64,000 bases of DNA from Vibrio splendidus (lineage in GTDB: Bacteria; Pseudomonadota; Gammaproteobacteria; Enterobacterales; Vibrionaceae), in contig NZ_MCUN01000007.1 in assembly GCF_002873455.1 (NCBI RefSeq), positions 62,001 through 126,000 of the forward strand. Direction: 5' to 3'. The notes under the pieces are model-generated. The model worked only from the letters and a program-made list of their open reading frames with translations. It was not told the DNA's origin and made no database searches. This document shows positions 45,612-54,264 of this stretch, piece after piece. How positions within the stretch are numbered: position 1 is the stretch's first letter; every line of letters starts with the position of its first letter. Position numbers and translations under genes: made by a program.

Positions 45612-45654
45612 GATAACAAGCAGTTAAAATGATTCGTAATGCTTGGCATTTAGG
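45612..45654 (+). repeat. attC-like left half, site 1
   Basis: It begins GATAACAAGCAG, runs TTAAAATGATTCGTAATG and ends CTTGGCATTTAGG. It shares ATAACAA and TTGGCATTT with four other sites here and with the left half of Vibrio integron attC repeats. The right half is missing. Confidence 0.55.
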
Positions 45655-45666
45655 GGTTTAAATTAG

Positions 45667-45990
45667 ATGTATAAACTAGAGGTTTTTTGTACGTCTGAGC
45701 AACAAGATCTAGTTTTGAGCACCTTACATGAGTCGGGTGTCGATAGAATTGGAAACTATGATCACTGTTGGGCTATTGGTTCTGTTATCGGTTCTCACCG
45801 AGCTCTTGATGGCTCTGCGCCTGTGTTTGGGTGCAACGGGAAAGTCGAAAACTACCCGTTATTAAAAGTTGAAATCAACGTGGCAAAGAGCCAAGTGAAA
45901 CCAATCGTTGATCAGCTTAGAGTTTGTCTCGGCTGGGAAGAGCCTTTGGTCAATGTTTTCAAAGTTTGTAATTCGGAGTTTGCTCTTTGA
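45667..45990 (+). CDS. YqfO/NIF3-insert-like (CutA-like fold) protein
   Basis: 107 residues. It starts MYKLEVFCTSEQQDLVLSTL and has GVDRIGNYDHCWAIGS, and a C-terminal WEEPLVNVFKV resembling the HPYEEPA motif. It fits the stand-alone form of the domain found inserted in NIF3-family proteins. The function is unknown; the fold is like CutA, a possible regulatory or metal-binding trimer. It follows the attC-like site 1. Confidence 0.82.
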   Translation: MYKLEVFCTSEQQDLVLSTLHESGVDRIGNYDHCWAIGSVIGSHRALDGSAPVFGCNGKVENYPLLKVEINVAKSQVKPIVDQLRVCLGWEEPLVNVFKVCNSEFAL

Positions 45991-46130
45991 GGTATATCTT
46001 CTTGATATTCACAAAAGCGCTATAGCCAAAGATTTGCCAGACGAATACGTTACGCCTTGCATTTTGGTGAAATGGCAAACGTTACACAACACTTAACACC
46101 GCGTTGGCGATAAAAGGAAAATTGAGAGTT

Positions 46131-46721
46131 ATGTGGATAGAACAGAGCCTGATTGAAGGTGAGCATGTTGCTCTTGAGCCTCTTACTATGGGGCATGTAT
46201 CTGAATTAATCGAGGCCGTGAAAGATGGAGAGCATTGGAAGCTATGGTTCGCTAATGTACCGAGCCCAGAAAAAATGGAGCAATACGTTGTTGATGCTAT
46301 CGCTCAAATGCATCTAGGTAATATAACTTATGCCGTGCGAGCTAAAACCACCAATCAAGTAGTAGGGACTACCCGTTACTATGGCGTTGATAGACCAAAT
46401 AGACCTGCTTTGATTGGTTATACCTGGTATTCAAATGTGGCTAGGGGAACACTGATAAATAAAGAGTGTAAATACCTTCTTCTAAAACAAATATTTGAGC
46501 GCTATGAAGCCATTGCAGTCGAGTTTCGCACTCATATTGGGAATGCCGTCTCTCGAAGAGCGATTGAAGGGCTTGGTGCAAACCTCGACGGTATCTTGCG
46601 TAATCATCAAATCTTAAAGGATGGCTCGGTAAGAGATACGGTTGTGTATTCAATTATTGACTCGGAGTGGCCAGAGGTTAAGCAAGGCTTTCTGAAAAAA
46701 CTCAGTCAACAAGAGCCTTAA
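46131..46721 (+). CDS. RimJ/RimL-type GNAT acetyltransferase
   Basis: 196 residues from ATG 46131 (TTG 46104 is an alternative). It resembles the RimJ/RimL group: LIEGEHVALEPLTMGHVSELI, TTNQVVGTTRYYG, IGYTWYSNVARGTLINKEC, and RTHIGNAVSRRAIEGLG with the Asn-Ser/Arg site contacting CoA. The substrate is probably a protein N-terminus or a small amine, undetermined. It is followed after 15 bases by the VOC gene, so the two may be one cassette. Confidence 0.88.
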   Translation: MWIEQSLIEGEHVALEPLTMGHVSELIEAVKDGEHWKLWFANVPSPEKMEQYVVDAIAQMHLGNITYAVRAKTTNQVVGTTRYYGVDRPNRPALIGYTWYSNVARGTLINKECKYLLLKQIFERYEAIAVEFRTHIGNAVSRRAIEGLGANLDGILRNHQILKDGSVRDTVVYSIIDSEWPEVKQGFLKKLSQQEP

Positions 46722-46736
46722 TATAAGGAAGTAAGT

Positions 46737-47165
46737 ATGGAAAATTATTGGAATCCGATGGTTCCTGAACTATCCGTTAGCAACTTTGAGCGATCGCTTG
46801 CCTTTTATGTTGATGTACTTGGTTTTTCTATTCGCATAAGGCGTGAAAACCCTGATTTTGTGTATCTCGAACAAGAGCATGTGCAGATGATGTTAGAGCA
46901 AATCAGTGATGAAAGATGGATTACTGGTGAGCTTGAGGTTCCCTTGGGGCGAGGTGTGAACTTTCAGATTGAATTAAGTGACTTAGAACCTCTAGTAAAA
47001 CGTCTCCAAACCCACAAAGTGTCCCTGTTTCGTGAGATGAAAGAAACTTGGTATGACATTGGTGAAAAGTTGTCTGGGGAGCGTGAGCTTCTTCTCCAAG
47101 ATCCGGATGGTTATTTGTTAAGGTTCACTCAACACCTCGGAGAAAAACCGAAGACTTTGGTGTGA
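46737..47165 (+). CDS. VOC-superfamily protein (bleomycin-resistance-like)
   Basis: 142 residues with two beta-alpha-beta units: MVPELSVSNFERSLAFYVDV at the start and ERELLLQDPDGYLLRF at the end. No intact glyoxalase metal set is evident. The fold and length match bleomycin-binding proteins, which sequester the drug; the binding target here is not known. ATG 46737 follows AAGGAAG. It lies in the cassette-like region. Confidence 0.85.
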   Translation: MENYWNPMVPELSVSNFERSLAFYVDVLGFSIRIRRENPDFVYLEQEHVQMMLEQISDERWITGELEVPLGRGVNFQIELSDLEPLVKRLQTHKVSLFREMKETWYDIGEKLSGERELLLQDPDGYLLRFTQHLGEKPKTLV

Positions 47166-47253
47166 ACTCATTCATTGTTTTCCAGACTATCAAACCTAAT
47201 CGCGGATTCATCAGGCGCGCTAAAAGTAAACCTGTAAGACTCAGGATTACAGA

Positions 47254-47296
47254 GCTAACAACGGCTTAGAGTGATTCTAAACACGTGGCATTCAAC
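47254..47296 (+). repeat. attC-like left half, site 2
   Basis: It begins GCTAACAACGGCTTAGAG, continues TGATTCTAAACA and ends CGTGGCATTCAAC. It lies in the otherwise gene-free 47166-47374 gap, 88 bases after the VOC stop. Confidence 0.5.
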
Positions 47297-47374
47297 CATG
47301 CAGTGCCACTTCTTACCGTAGCGTTTTATTGTTTAACAGAATAGCGGAAACTAGTCAGAGAGATACAGAGAGTT

Positions 47375-47725
47375 ATGATACGTAATTTTTATACTTGCGA
47401 TAAAGAAACAGATGAAAGCAGTCATGATGGAGAGGGGTCGATAGACATCTATCGTGCGTTCAGGCGTAAAGACTTTGATGGTGCTTGGGATTTTGCCATC
47501 CGTGTTGTCATACCATCGGGAAGCTCTATGGGGGAGCATTCTCATGGAGACGATGAAGAAATGTATATTATTCTGAAAGGTGAAGGCACGATGATCATTG
47601 AAGGTGTCGAGACAAAAGTGACAGCGGGAGACATGATAGTAAATAAACGTTTTGGTACCCATGGCTTGGCTAATACGTCAAAAAATGACATTGAGTTGTT
47701 AATCATTCAAGCCAGCCTGAAGTAA
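47375..47725 (+). CDS. Cupin-domain protein
   Basis: 116 residues. First cupin motif GEHSHGDDEEMYIILKGEG carries two His and the Glu; the second motif region GDMIVNKRFGTHGLAN has the third His. A metal site is therefore likely intact. The function is unknown; the fold serves enzymes and sugar- or metabolite-binding proteins. It is a stand-alone gene in the cassette-like region. Confidence 0.88.
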   Translation: MIRNFYTCDKETDESSHDGEGSIDIYRAFRRKDFDGAWDFAIRVVIPSGSSMGEHSHGDDEEMYIILKGEGTMIIEGVETKVTAGDMIVNKRFGTHGLANTSKNDIELLIIQASLK

Positions 47726-47895
47726 AGCGTCAAGCTAGAAATGTTGGTACGGCCGCAGTGCCTAGTGTTTAAGGCGGTTTTAGTAGAGCTGATGTGGGTT
47801 GTTGCTATTTTTATAAAGTATTGGGATATGCAACCACTTGAAATTTAAAAAACATGCCTACATATCGATACCATCAACTAGATGTAGGGATACAC

Positions 47896-48375
47896 ATGTC
47901 AATTAAAAACCTGAATGCTGGCGATATTGTTGTCAGTAACTTTGGTGTTTATCAGCACTGGTCTTTGGTCTCGGACGTACTATGTGAGAAGGGGCTGCCT
48001 ATGCTCATTTCTGCAACTCAGCGAAACGGCACAGTCCAAGAAGAAAGCTGGGATATAGTCACTAAGGGTGAGCATACTTACTTAATGGAAGTTACATACG
48101 ACCGACCTGTGCCAGAGGTACTTGAAGTGGCACGTTCTCAAATTGGAAAGTGGAAATATTCTTTGACTGACAGAAATTGTGAGCATTTTGCTAAATGGGC
48201 TACGGGGTTAAAAATGTCTTCGACCCAAGTTGTCGCGGGCGCGACAGGTGCTGTTTTAGGCGCAAGTTTAGTTGGCTTATGCTCTGAAAATCCTAAGTTT
48301 GCTAAGTTCCTTGGTGGTGCCTTAGCTTTAGGTGGTTTAGCTGTTTTAGCGACCAAGGCTGTTGAGAAAAAATAA
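47896..48375 (+). CDS. LRAT-domain protein with hydrophobic C-terminus
   Basis: 159 residues from ATG 47896, with AGGG seven bases upstream. The NlpC/P60-related LRAT domain has the catalytic His in YQHWSLVSD and Cys in DRNCEHFAKWATG. Relatives act as lipid acyltransferases or thiol hydrolases. The C-terminal 45 residues are Gly/Ala-rich and hydrophobic (VVAGATGAVLGASLVGLC), probably a membrane anchor. An attC-like site overlaps the stop codon. Confidence 0.82.
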   Translation: MSIKNLNAGDIVVSNFGVYQHWSLVSDVLCEKGLPMLISATQRNGTVQEESWDIVTKGEHTYLMEVTYDRPVPEVLEVARSQIGKWKYSLTDRNCEHFAKWATGLKMSSTQVVAGATGAVLGASLVGLCSENPKFAKFLGGALALGGLAVLATKAVEKK

Positions 48376-48455
48376 CAATGCTTAGGTAATGATTCTACAC
48401 GCTTGGCATTTTAACCATGCATAAGTTCAGTGTTGTGTTCAGTTGGTTTCAGAGG
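48371..48455 (+). repeat. attC-like site 3, most complete
   Basis: It begins AATAACAATGCTTAGG, continues TAATGATTCTACACG and CTTGGCATTTTAAC. It is followed at 48420-48455 by GCATAAGTTCAGTGTTGTG, which resembles the right half of Vibrio attC sites. It starts at the LRAT stop codon. Confidence 0.55.
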
Positions 48456-48460
48456 AATAA

Positions 48461-49231
48461 ATGAAAGAGTTTAAGGTTAAGGTGAGCAACGCGATACTCA
48501 GGTATCATGATCTTCCCGGTTCGGAAGTGCCTATTATTTTTATACACGGTATTGGCTGTGCTTCCTCGTTTGATTATCCGGCCGTTGCGTCTAGTGATTG
48601 GTTGCTTCCTCATCGACGCATTCTTGTTGATTTATTAGGTTCTGGGTTTAGTGATAAACCTGAGGATTTCGATTACTCCATCGGTAGCCACGCGGCTTAT
48701 CTTGAGGCGTTTATTCAATCTTTGGGTTTGGATAAGTTTGTTATCTATGGTCACAGCATGGGTGGCGCTGTGTCGGTTGTGTTGGCTGAAAAAGTTCAAC
48801 CACAACTACAGGCTTTGGTGTTGAGTGAGGCTAACCTTGATTCAGGTGGCGGGTTCTTTAGCAAGAAGATTGCGAGCTACACCGAGCTTGAATATGCCAA
48901 TCACGGTCACGCCCAGATAGTGCAACACAGCATCGATAACCAAAATACTCAATGGGCTGCCAGTTTAGCCGTGAATTCAGCGATAGGTATGCACAGGCAA
49001 GCCGTGTCCTTGATAGAAGGGCAGCGCCCGAGTTGGCGTGATAGGTTGTATTCTCTGAACGTAAACAGAACCTACCTATTTGGTAGTGAATCTTTGCCAA
49101 ACAGCGATACCGAAGAACTGAGTAACCACGGTATAGTGATCACCGTTGTTTCTGATGCTGGGCATTCAATGGCGTGGGAAAACGCCGATGGGCTAGCTGA
49201 AGCTATTAAGCGAGCGATACCAACAACCTAA
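48461..49231 (+). CDS. Alpha/beta hydrolase
   Basis: 256 residues. IIFIHGIGCASSFDY is the oxyanion region, YGHSMGGAVSVVL holds the nucleophile Ser, and DAGHSMAWENADG the catalytic His. A member of the proline-iminopeptidase/haloalkane-type group by layout; the substrate is unknown. ATG 48461 follows AGAGGAA. It stands in the cassette-like region. Confidence 0.85.
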   Translation: MKEFKVKVSNAILRYHDLPGSEVPIIFIHGIGCASSFDYPAVASSDWLLPHRRILVDLLGSGFSDKPEDFDYSIGSHAAYLEAFIQSLGLDKFVIYGHSMGGAVSVVLAEKVQPQLQALVLSEANLDSGGGFFSKKIASYTELEYANHGHAQIVQHSIDNQNTQWAASLAVNSAIGMHRQAVSLIEGQRPSWRDRLYSLNVNRTYLFGSESLPNSDTEELSNHGIVITVVSDAGHSMAWENADGLAEAIKRAIPTT

Positions 49232-49342
49232 TTAGTAATTCAAGTAGACATGGTGTGTCCGGTGTGATTAAGCACCACATAAGTGTGGCAGATCCTCGGT
49301 AGGAGGAACCCATATCATTCGTTATCTTCTAAAGGGAAAATT

Positions 49343-49660
49343 ATGATTTTTACTACTACAGAAAGTGTTCCAAACCGTGAGATTGAGGCGATTTTGGGTG
49401 TTGTAACTGGAAATGTTGTTCAAACCAAACATGTTGGTCGAGACATTATGGCTGGTTTTAAAAGCCTTGTTGGTGGTGAACTAAAAGGCTATACCGAAAT
49501 GCTTTCAGAGGCTAGGGATACGGCTATTCAACGTTTAGTGTCTGAAGCGACTGACTTAGGTGCTGATGCAATTGTGGGCATTCGCTTCTCTACTAGTGCA
49601 ATAATGGACGGCTCGTCTGAAATCATGGCTTTCGGAACTGCGGTAAAGTTGAGAACATAA
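49343..49660 (+). CDS. YbjQ (UPF0145) family protein
   Basis: 105 residues, the normal length. It matches YbjQ: TTESVPNREIEAILGVVTGN, GGELKGYTEMLSEARDTAIQ and GADAIVGIRFSTS. The function is unknown; the family forms pentamers. ATG 49343 follows AAGGGAAAATT. An attC-like site starts at its stop codon. Confidence 0.9.
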   Translation: MIFTTTESVPNREIEAILGVVTGNVVQTKHVGRDIMAGFKSLVGGELKGYTEMLSEARDTAIQRLVSEATDLGADAIVGIRFSTSAIMDGSSEIMAFGTAVKLRT

Positions 49661-49700
49661 CAAGCATTCAAGAGTAAAAACCGACACTTGGCATTTCTTT
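49656..49700 (+). repeat. attC-like left half, site 4
   Basis: It begins CATAACAAGCATTCAAGAG, continues TAAAAACCGACA and ends CTTGGCATTTCTTT. It overlaps the YbjQ stop codon. The first part matches V. cholerae repeats closely (CATAACAA ... TCAAGAG). Confidence 0.6.
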
Positions 49701-49737
49701 GGTGTTGAGTTAGTTGTTTTCATCTAGTAATTGAAAT

Positions 49738-49763
49738 AGGGCGCCAATAACGGCGCCCTTTGT
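49738..49763. terminator. Hairpin terminator, likely for the DoxX gene
   Basis: AGGGCGCC and GGCGCCCT form an 8-bp stem with an AATAAC loop. The T-tracts are weak on both strands (TTTGTGTT on plus, ATTTC on minus). It lies just after the DoxX stop on the minus strand. Confidence 0.7.
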
Positions 49764-49764
49764 G

Positions 49765-50163
49765 TTAGTTGGCAACGCTGTAAGTGTCGTAGTCGCGCAG
49801 TAAGAAGAGTGCGATACAGGCTGCGAGCATTGGCCAAGAGGCAAAAAACAGTAGGTTATTGAACGGGTCCATGTATTTGCCAAAAGAGGCGAAAGTTGAA
49901 CCTGCGTGTAGGACCAAAATGGCACCGTAGGTGTACTTTTTCCACATGCCTACAACGAATGCGCCTAAAAAGCCGAGTTGAGCGACACCCATAGCCATTA
50001 TTGCGTTGTCCGAAATGTCGATGCCGTAAAAGCCAGACAGCACCTTTGTAGCGTGCTCTGGTACTAGTATCTTATCCAAGCCCCAGAACAAGAAGACGAT
50101 AAAAATGCCAACTCTGAGCAGCAGTAGGCTCGTCGCCAATTTCGTTTGAAGTTTCTTTTCCAT
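49765..50163 (-). CDS. DoxX-family membrane protein
   Basis: 132 residues from ATG 50163 (AGGAATATC upstream). Four helices are expected; LRVGIFIVFLFWGLDKI near the start and AQLGFLGAFVVGMWKKYTYG are DoxX-like. Such proteins take part in thiosulfate oxidation or redox-linked membrane functions; the role here is unknown. It runs against the surrounding cassette-like genes. Confidence 0.85.
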   Translation of the reverse strand: MEKKLQTKLATSLLLLRVGIFIVFLFWGLDKILVPEHATKVLSGFYGIDISDNAIMAMGVAQLGFLGAFVVGMWKKYTYGAILVLHAGSTFASFGKYMDPFNNLLFFASWPMLAACIALFLLRDYDTYSVAN

Positions 50164-50258
50164 GATATTCCTTTTATGCACTCAACGATGCGATGAATTA
50201 AATGTCCCTCCAAGGAGACCCATCGTTTTCACATTTTCTTTCGTTGTTTTTGAGTGCC

Positions 50259-51830
50259 TTATGTAACAGGGAATGTCTGGTCGGTTTGCGCTTCAACGTT
50301 ATCGGACTTAAGGTGCTGTTGCTTGAGTAAGCTGATGGTTAAGCTTATTGGCATTGGCTTATAAAAATAGAAGCCTTGGATATAGTCGACACCTAGCTTA
50401 GACAAGATTTTTACTTGTGATTCATACTCAACGCCTTCGACAATAACTTGCATGCCTAAGGTTTGAGATAGCTGAAGCATGGACTCTAGCAGAGGGATAC
50501 CAAAGCTTGATTCGTCGGATATGTTTTGCACGAATACACGATCGATTTTTAGAATACTAAATGGGAATTGTCTTACAAAGTCTAAGCCTGCATAGCCCGT
50601 CCCAAAATCATCAATTGCGACTCTTACGCCCATGTTCGATAGCTTGGTCAGGTTGTCTTTAATCTTGAGCATATCGGCATCAGAACATTCACCATCCTCG
50701 GTTACTTCAAAGACCACCTGCTTGAGAATGTCTGGGTTCTTCTTGTATATATGACTCACCTTGCTCGCAAAGTTGCTATTTGAGAGCACATTCCGGCTTA
50801 TGTTGACGCTGACATATCTTGATTGAAATAGGTGCTGGTTGTTGGTGAGCATGGCTAATACTTCACGTAAGACGAAGTACGTGAGGTCTTCTATTAATCC
50901 TAAGCTTTCTGCAAGAGGGATGAATATAGCGGGAGAGACGTTACCTTCAACTGGGTCATGCCACCTTAATAGTGACTCACAGCCGACTATTTCATGAGTA
51001 TTATGGTTAACGATTGGCTGCAAGTGGACATGTAAGTGATCGTTTCTTAGTGCGTCAGATAATGAAGACTCTAAGCTTCTGTGGTTTTGTTTATTGTGCC
51101 TGATCGACACGGCGATAATTGTCGCGATTCCTGCAAATAGAAAACCGAACCAAGAGTAACGTAAGAGGTAATCAAAGTAATATTGATATCCGATATATGA
51201 GGTAACGGTTAGTGGGTATTTATCAGAATCAATGACTATTTTCTTTAAATATACCCTTTCGTTTGGTGAGGATATATTTTTATCAATTACTTTCACTTCT
51301 GATTCGATACCAAAATTGGAAAGGTTTCGATTTACTATGTCGTACAAGAAATGAGGAGGGATCATTAAGCTAATTCCTGCATTATCTTCGTTAGAAGAAA
51401 TGAGCATGATGGAATTGACTTTAGTGATCGCAGCATTGGTATAAGACAACGTGGTCATGTTTGGGTCGGAATTCAAGCGCTCTCTGATGGATTTAAAGAC
51501 GCGGAACGACACGTTACCTTTTGTTGTTGAACAATAAAATCGGTCATTTTTATTAAATAGCGCTGCTTCTTTAATCCAGTCGGTATCAAAAACCGTTTGT
51601 CTAAGCTGAGTAACCACGGACTCGCATGATTGCCCATGCTCAACTTCAGTCAAAAAGTAATCGAATTGAGATTGAATGTGCCTCAGTTTTTGCTCTAGTT
51701 GTTTGGATGAGTCTTCAGTCAGCGTCTGGTAATGAAAAGGCGTAAACGGAATGAGCATTGCCATTGATATACAAAAAGAAACGACGAAGCATAGCGATGT
51801 TTTAGCAATATTCGGGTAATTGATATCCAT
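50259..51830 (-). CDS. EAL-domain cyclic-di-GMP phosphodiesterase with CSS-type sensor
   Basis: 523 residues. A first helix near 9-27, a periplasmic domain with paired cysteines (GQSCESV; FYCSTTKG) as in CSS-motif proteins, a second helix near 222-240, then the EAL domain. It is catalytically complete: GCESLLRWHD (E of ExL; Ser in place of Ala), YVSVNIS, VFEVTEDGE, IDDFGTGYAGLD, SILKIDRVF, VEGVE and YIQGF. It cleaves cyclic-di-GMP; the cysteine pair suggests redox or DsbA control, as in E. coli relatives. Confidence 0.92.
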   Translation of the reverse strand: MDINYPNIAKTSLCFVVSFCISMAMLIPFTPFHYQTLTEDSSKQLEQKLRHIQSQFDYFLTEVEHGQSCESVVTQLRQTVFDTDWIKEAALFNKNDRFYCSTTKGNVSFRVFKSIRERLNSDPNMTTLSYTNAAITKVNSIMLISSNEDNAGISLMIPPHFLYDIVNRNLSNFGIESEVKVIDKNISSPNERVYLKKIVIDSDKYPLTVTSYIGYQYYFDYLLRYSWFGFLFAGIATIIAVSIRHNKQNHRSLESSLSDALRNDHLHVHLQPIVNHNTHEIVGCESLLRWHDPVEGNVSPAIFIPLAESLGLIEDLTYFVLREVLAMLTNNQHLFQSRYVSVNISRNVLSNSNFASKVSHIYKKNPDILKQVVFEVTEDGECSDADMLKIKDNLTKLSNMGVRVAIDDFGTGYAGLDFVRQFPFSILKIDRVFVQNISDESSFGIPLLESMLQLSQTLGMQVIVEGVEYESQVKILSKLGVDYIQGFYFYKPMPISLTISLLKQQHLKSDNVEAQTDQTFPVT

Positions 51831-52118
51831 AATTGGAAGAAGACTACCGATCTAAGTGAGCATTCGATTTAATTTATAAATTTAACGATAATAACGCAAG
51901 CCTATGCATAAATATTGTGAATGAAATCATGAGTTATTTATTGAAACTGAGTGTTTTATGGTCGTACTATAAAAATCATAACGTTACAGATACCTTTAGC
52001 GTTAAATGTGACGTTTTTTTGTTCAGTATTTTAGACTTTTGATGGAGCGCATTACTGTATGTTTTTATCATCAGGTTCTGATCTGTACTTTTGTAATAAC
52101 GTGAATCAAGTAGGCTAG

Positions 52119-52790
52119 ATGGTAATGACAATAAAGTTAATATGGATATTATTACGTGTTTTAATTGCGTATCTGATGATTGCTCCTACCTACGCAATTC
52201 TGATTTTAACTAATACAGCCGCGCCTCGTTTTTTAGATACCACACCAGAGGTGTTAGCTTGGGTTTCATGTTTTCTTCTTGTGATTGGGTATGTACTGAT
52301 CAGGTGTTCTAAAACGAGAGACGCGGGGAAATTATTATCCCTTAGTGTGTTGGGGGCGGTAGTATTAATAATGTATATAGACGAGCGTTATTGGATTTTT
52401 GAAGTCAGTATCAACGCATGGACTTTGTTTTTGGCCGCTCTGTATTTGATTATGCTTTTGTATTTTATTGTTCCAGTTAAGCAACTTAAGCCGTTACTGA
52501 GTTTAGTGCCTGTTGCTAGCATGTCGTGGTTTTTAGTTTGGAGCTTCGTGGAACCAATAAGCTTAACGTATGAGTTGATTAGTAATAAAGCCACCATTCC
52601 CATTGAGAACTATCAAAAGGTAATCGATTTACTCCCCGAGGTGTACTTGAGTGGTTTTCAGTCAGGTTTGTTTTCAATGTTTCTTCTGATTTGGTTGTAT
52701 GCTTTTGTTATTCTTTTGCATAACCCTAAACGTACTTATCAGAAATTTGCCACCTACTTAACTAAGATTCGTAATGCGCGGCATTTATAA
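52119..52790 (+). CDS. Multi-helix membrane protein of unknown function
   Basis: 223 residues with about six hydrophobic segments (near 8-30, 45-62, 72-86, 100-118, 127-146, 182-202) and short basic ends. No family is recognised. The last eight codons, encoding IRNARHL and the stop, are made of an attC-like motif nearly identical to the core of site 1, so the cassette junction forms the C-terminus. Confidence 0.65.
   Translation: MVMTIKLIWILLRVLIAYLMIAPTYAILILTNTAAPRFLDTTPEVLAWVSCFLLVIGYVLIRCSKTRDAGKLLSLSVLGAVVLIMYIDERYWIFEVSINAWTLFLAALYLIMLLYFIVPVKQLKPLLSLVPVASMSWFLVWSFVEPISLTYELISNKATIPIENYQKVIDLLPEVYLSGFQSGLFSMFLLIWLYAFVILLHNPKRTYQKFATYLTKIRNARHL
52757..52790 (+). repeat. attC-like left half, site 5
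   Basis: TTAACTAAGATTCGTAATG followed by CGCGGCATTTATAA. GATTCGTAATG-N2-GGCATTTA is shared with site 1 with only the two N bases differing. It ends on the stop codon of the membrane protein. Confidence 0.5.
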
Positions 52791-52825
52791 GTCCCTATAT
52801 GCGTTTGCCGATTTTGGAGAAGAAA

Positions 52826-53275
52826 ATGAAAAAGTTATTATCTATCGGCTTATTAGCCTGTTTGTCATTGAGCGCATCTGTATCTGCATCCGATGATGCT
52901 GTTGATGCTGTAGTCGATTGCGAAAATGCAATGAATACCATCGAGATCAATCAATGTGCCGCAATTGAGTTGGAATCTGCCCAAGCGGAACTCGATAAAT
53001 ACCTTAACGCGAGCTTTGAGCACAATGCTTATGATGAAGAGTTGGTGAGCTCAATGAAGGTGGCTCAGGAGAGCTGGCAAGCTTACATGACAGCACATTG
53101 TGACTCGGTGTATACCCAGTGGCGTGACGGTTCAATTCGAGGCCTTATGGCGCTTTCTTGCAAAACGAAGCTGACTAAACAAAGAACGCATGAGGTGTGG
53201 GAGAACTTCTTAACCTACATGGACAGCACACCTCCTGTTTTACCTGAGCCCAAGCTGCTGAAGTCGATGAACTGA
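52826..53275 (+). CDS. Secreted LprI/DUF1311-like protein
   Basis: 149 residues from ATG 52826 with GGAGAAG just upstream. A signal peptide (MKKLLSIGLLACLSLSASVS) is followed by the DUF1311 pattern: DCENAMNTIEINQCAAIE, a helix, then SWQAYMTAHCDSVY and LSCKTKLTKQRTHE; the four cysteines match the family's disulfides. Some relatives inhibit lysozyme; the role here is unknown. Confidence 0.88.
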   Translation: MKKLLSIGLLACLSLSASVSASDDAVDAVVDCENAMNTIEINQCAAIELESAQAELDKYLNASFEHNAYDEELVSSMKVAQESWQAYMTAHCDSVYTQWRDGSIRGLMALSCKTKLTKQRTHEVWENFLTYMDSTPPVLPEPKLLKSMN

Positions 53276-53396
53276 GTGCTTATGAGAGTGTGCACTCGCT
53301 TCAACCTTTGATGTGCGAATAACAAAGCGATAGGGGATTGCCTTAGTCTGTCGTTCTTAGTATCAAGCTGAAGTGTTACTCAGTAAGGATTCAATT

Positions 53397-54188
53397 GTGA
53401 ATAATGTCAGCATTACCCTCATTCAGCTTGAAGTTGAATATAAAAACAAACCAAAGAACATTGCGTTGGTCTCTGAGCTTTTAGAAGCCGAGACGACAGT
53501 AGGGGATATTACTTTATTGCCTGAGCTGTTCACTACTGGGTACATTTTTAACGATGCCGCAGAAATTCATGAACTTAGCGAAGACTTCAATAACAGCCCG
53601 ACAATTGATTCGTTAACTCTGCTTGCAGCGAAACACCAAACCCTGATTGTTGCTGGTATTGCAGAGAAAGACCAAAGTCAATATTACAATAGCGTTGTGG
53701 TTGTAGATGCTTCCGGTTTACGTCATCAATACAGAAAGATCAGCCAAACGAAATTCGACAAAGAATATTTTTCTAGAGGAAGTGAACTTCTTACTTTTGA
53801 ACACAAAGGTTTGAAGTTCGGCGTCGCGATTTGCTTTGATATCTGGTTCCCAGAGATCATGAGGGCGTATCAGTCGGTCGACGTTATTCTCCATCCCGCG
53901 AATTTTGGTGGTCATCATAGCTTTGCCATTGCCCAAGCAAGAGCTTTGGAAGAAGGGTGCCATATCGTCACTTGTAATCGTGTTGGGCAAGATGTGGTAG
54001 ATGCCTTTACCGCAACGTATTGCGGTAGTAGCAGAACTTATTCACCTAAGGGAGAGTTAGTGCTTCAACTTAGTGAGCATCAGTCTGTTGAAACGATAGA
54101 GATTCAAGATCTGTCTATCGCGCCTCAATACAACGGAGTTGATGTGTTAGACGAAATGCAGCAGATAGCTTCAGTGTTGAATCATTAG
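53397..54188 (+). CDS. Nitrilase-superfamily amidohydrolase
   Basis: 263 residues from GTG 53397 (AAGGA seven bases upstream; a GTG eight codons earlier is the alternative). The Glu-Lys-Cys triad is intact: LLPELFTTGY, YRKIS and GVAICFDIWFPE. The overall form fits the omega-amidase or N-carbamoylase branch, which hydrolyses amides to acids; the exact substrate is unknown. No signal peptide. The next gene is divergent in direction and separate. Confidence 0.88.
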   Translation: MNNVSITLIQLEVEYKNKPKNIALVSELLEAETTVGDITLLPELFTTGYIFNDAAEIHELSEDFNNSPTIDSLTLLAAKHQTLIVAGIAEKDQSQYYNSVVVVDASGLRHQYRKISQTKFDKEYFSRGSELLTFEHKGLKFGVAICFDIWFPEIMRAYQSVDVILHPANFGGHHSFAIAQARALEEGCHIVTCNRVGQDVVDAFTATYCGSSRTYSPKGELVLQLSEHQSVETIEIQDLSIAPQYNGVDVLDEMQQIASVLNH

Positions 54189-54264
54189 AAATGATTAGCT
54201 GAACGACATAAGATCGAGAAGCGCAAGGTGATTAAACCTGCGCTTTGGTTTAGGCGTGAAATTT

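Noticed and set aside
45991..46103. Possible attC site between the YqfO-like and second GNAT genes
   Set aside because: TTGCATTTTGG and ACACTTAACACC are suggestive, but the order and spacing do not match the five other sites.
53274..53297. Hairpin GAGTGC/GCACTC at the end of the LprI-like gene
   Set aside because: It has no T-run and a 12-base loop, so it is not a convincing terminator.
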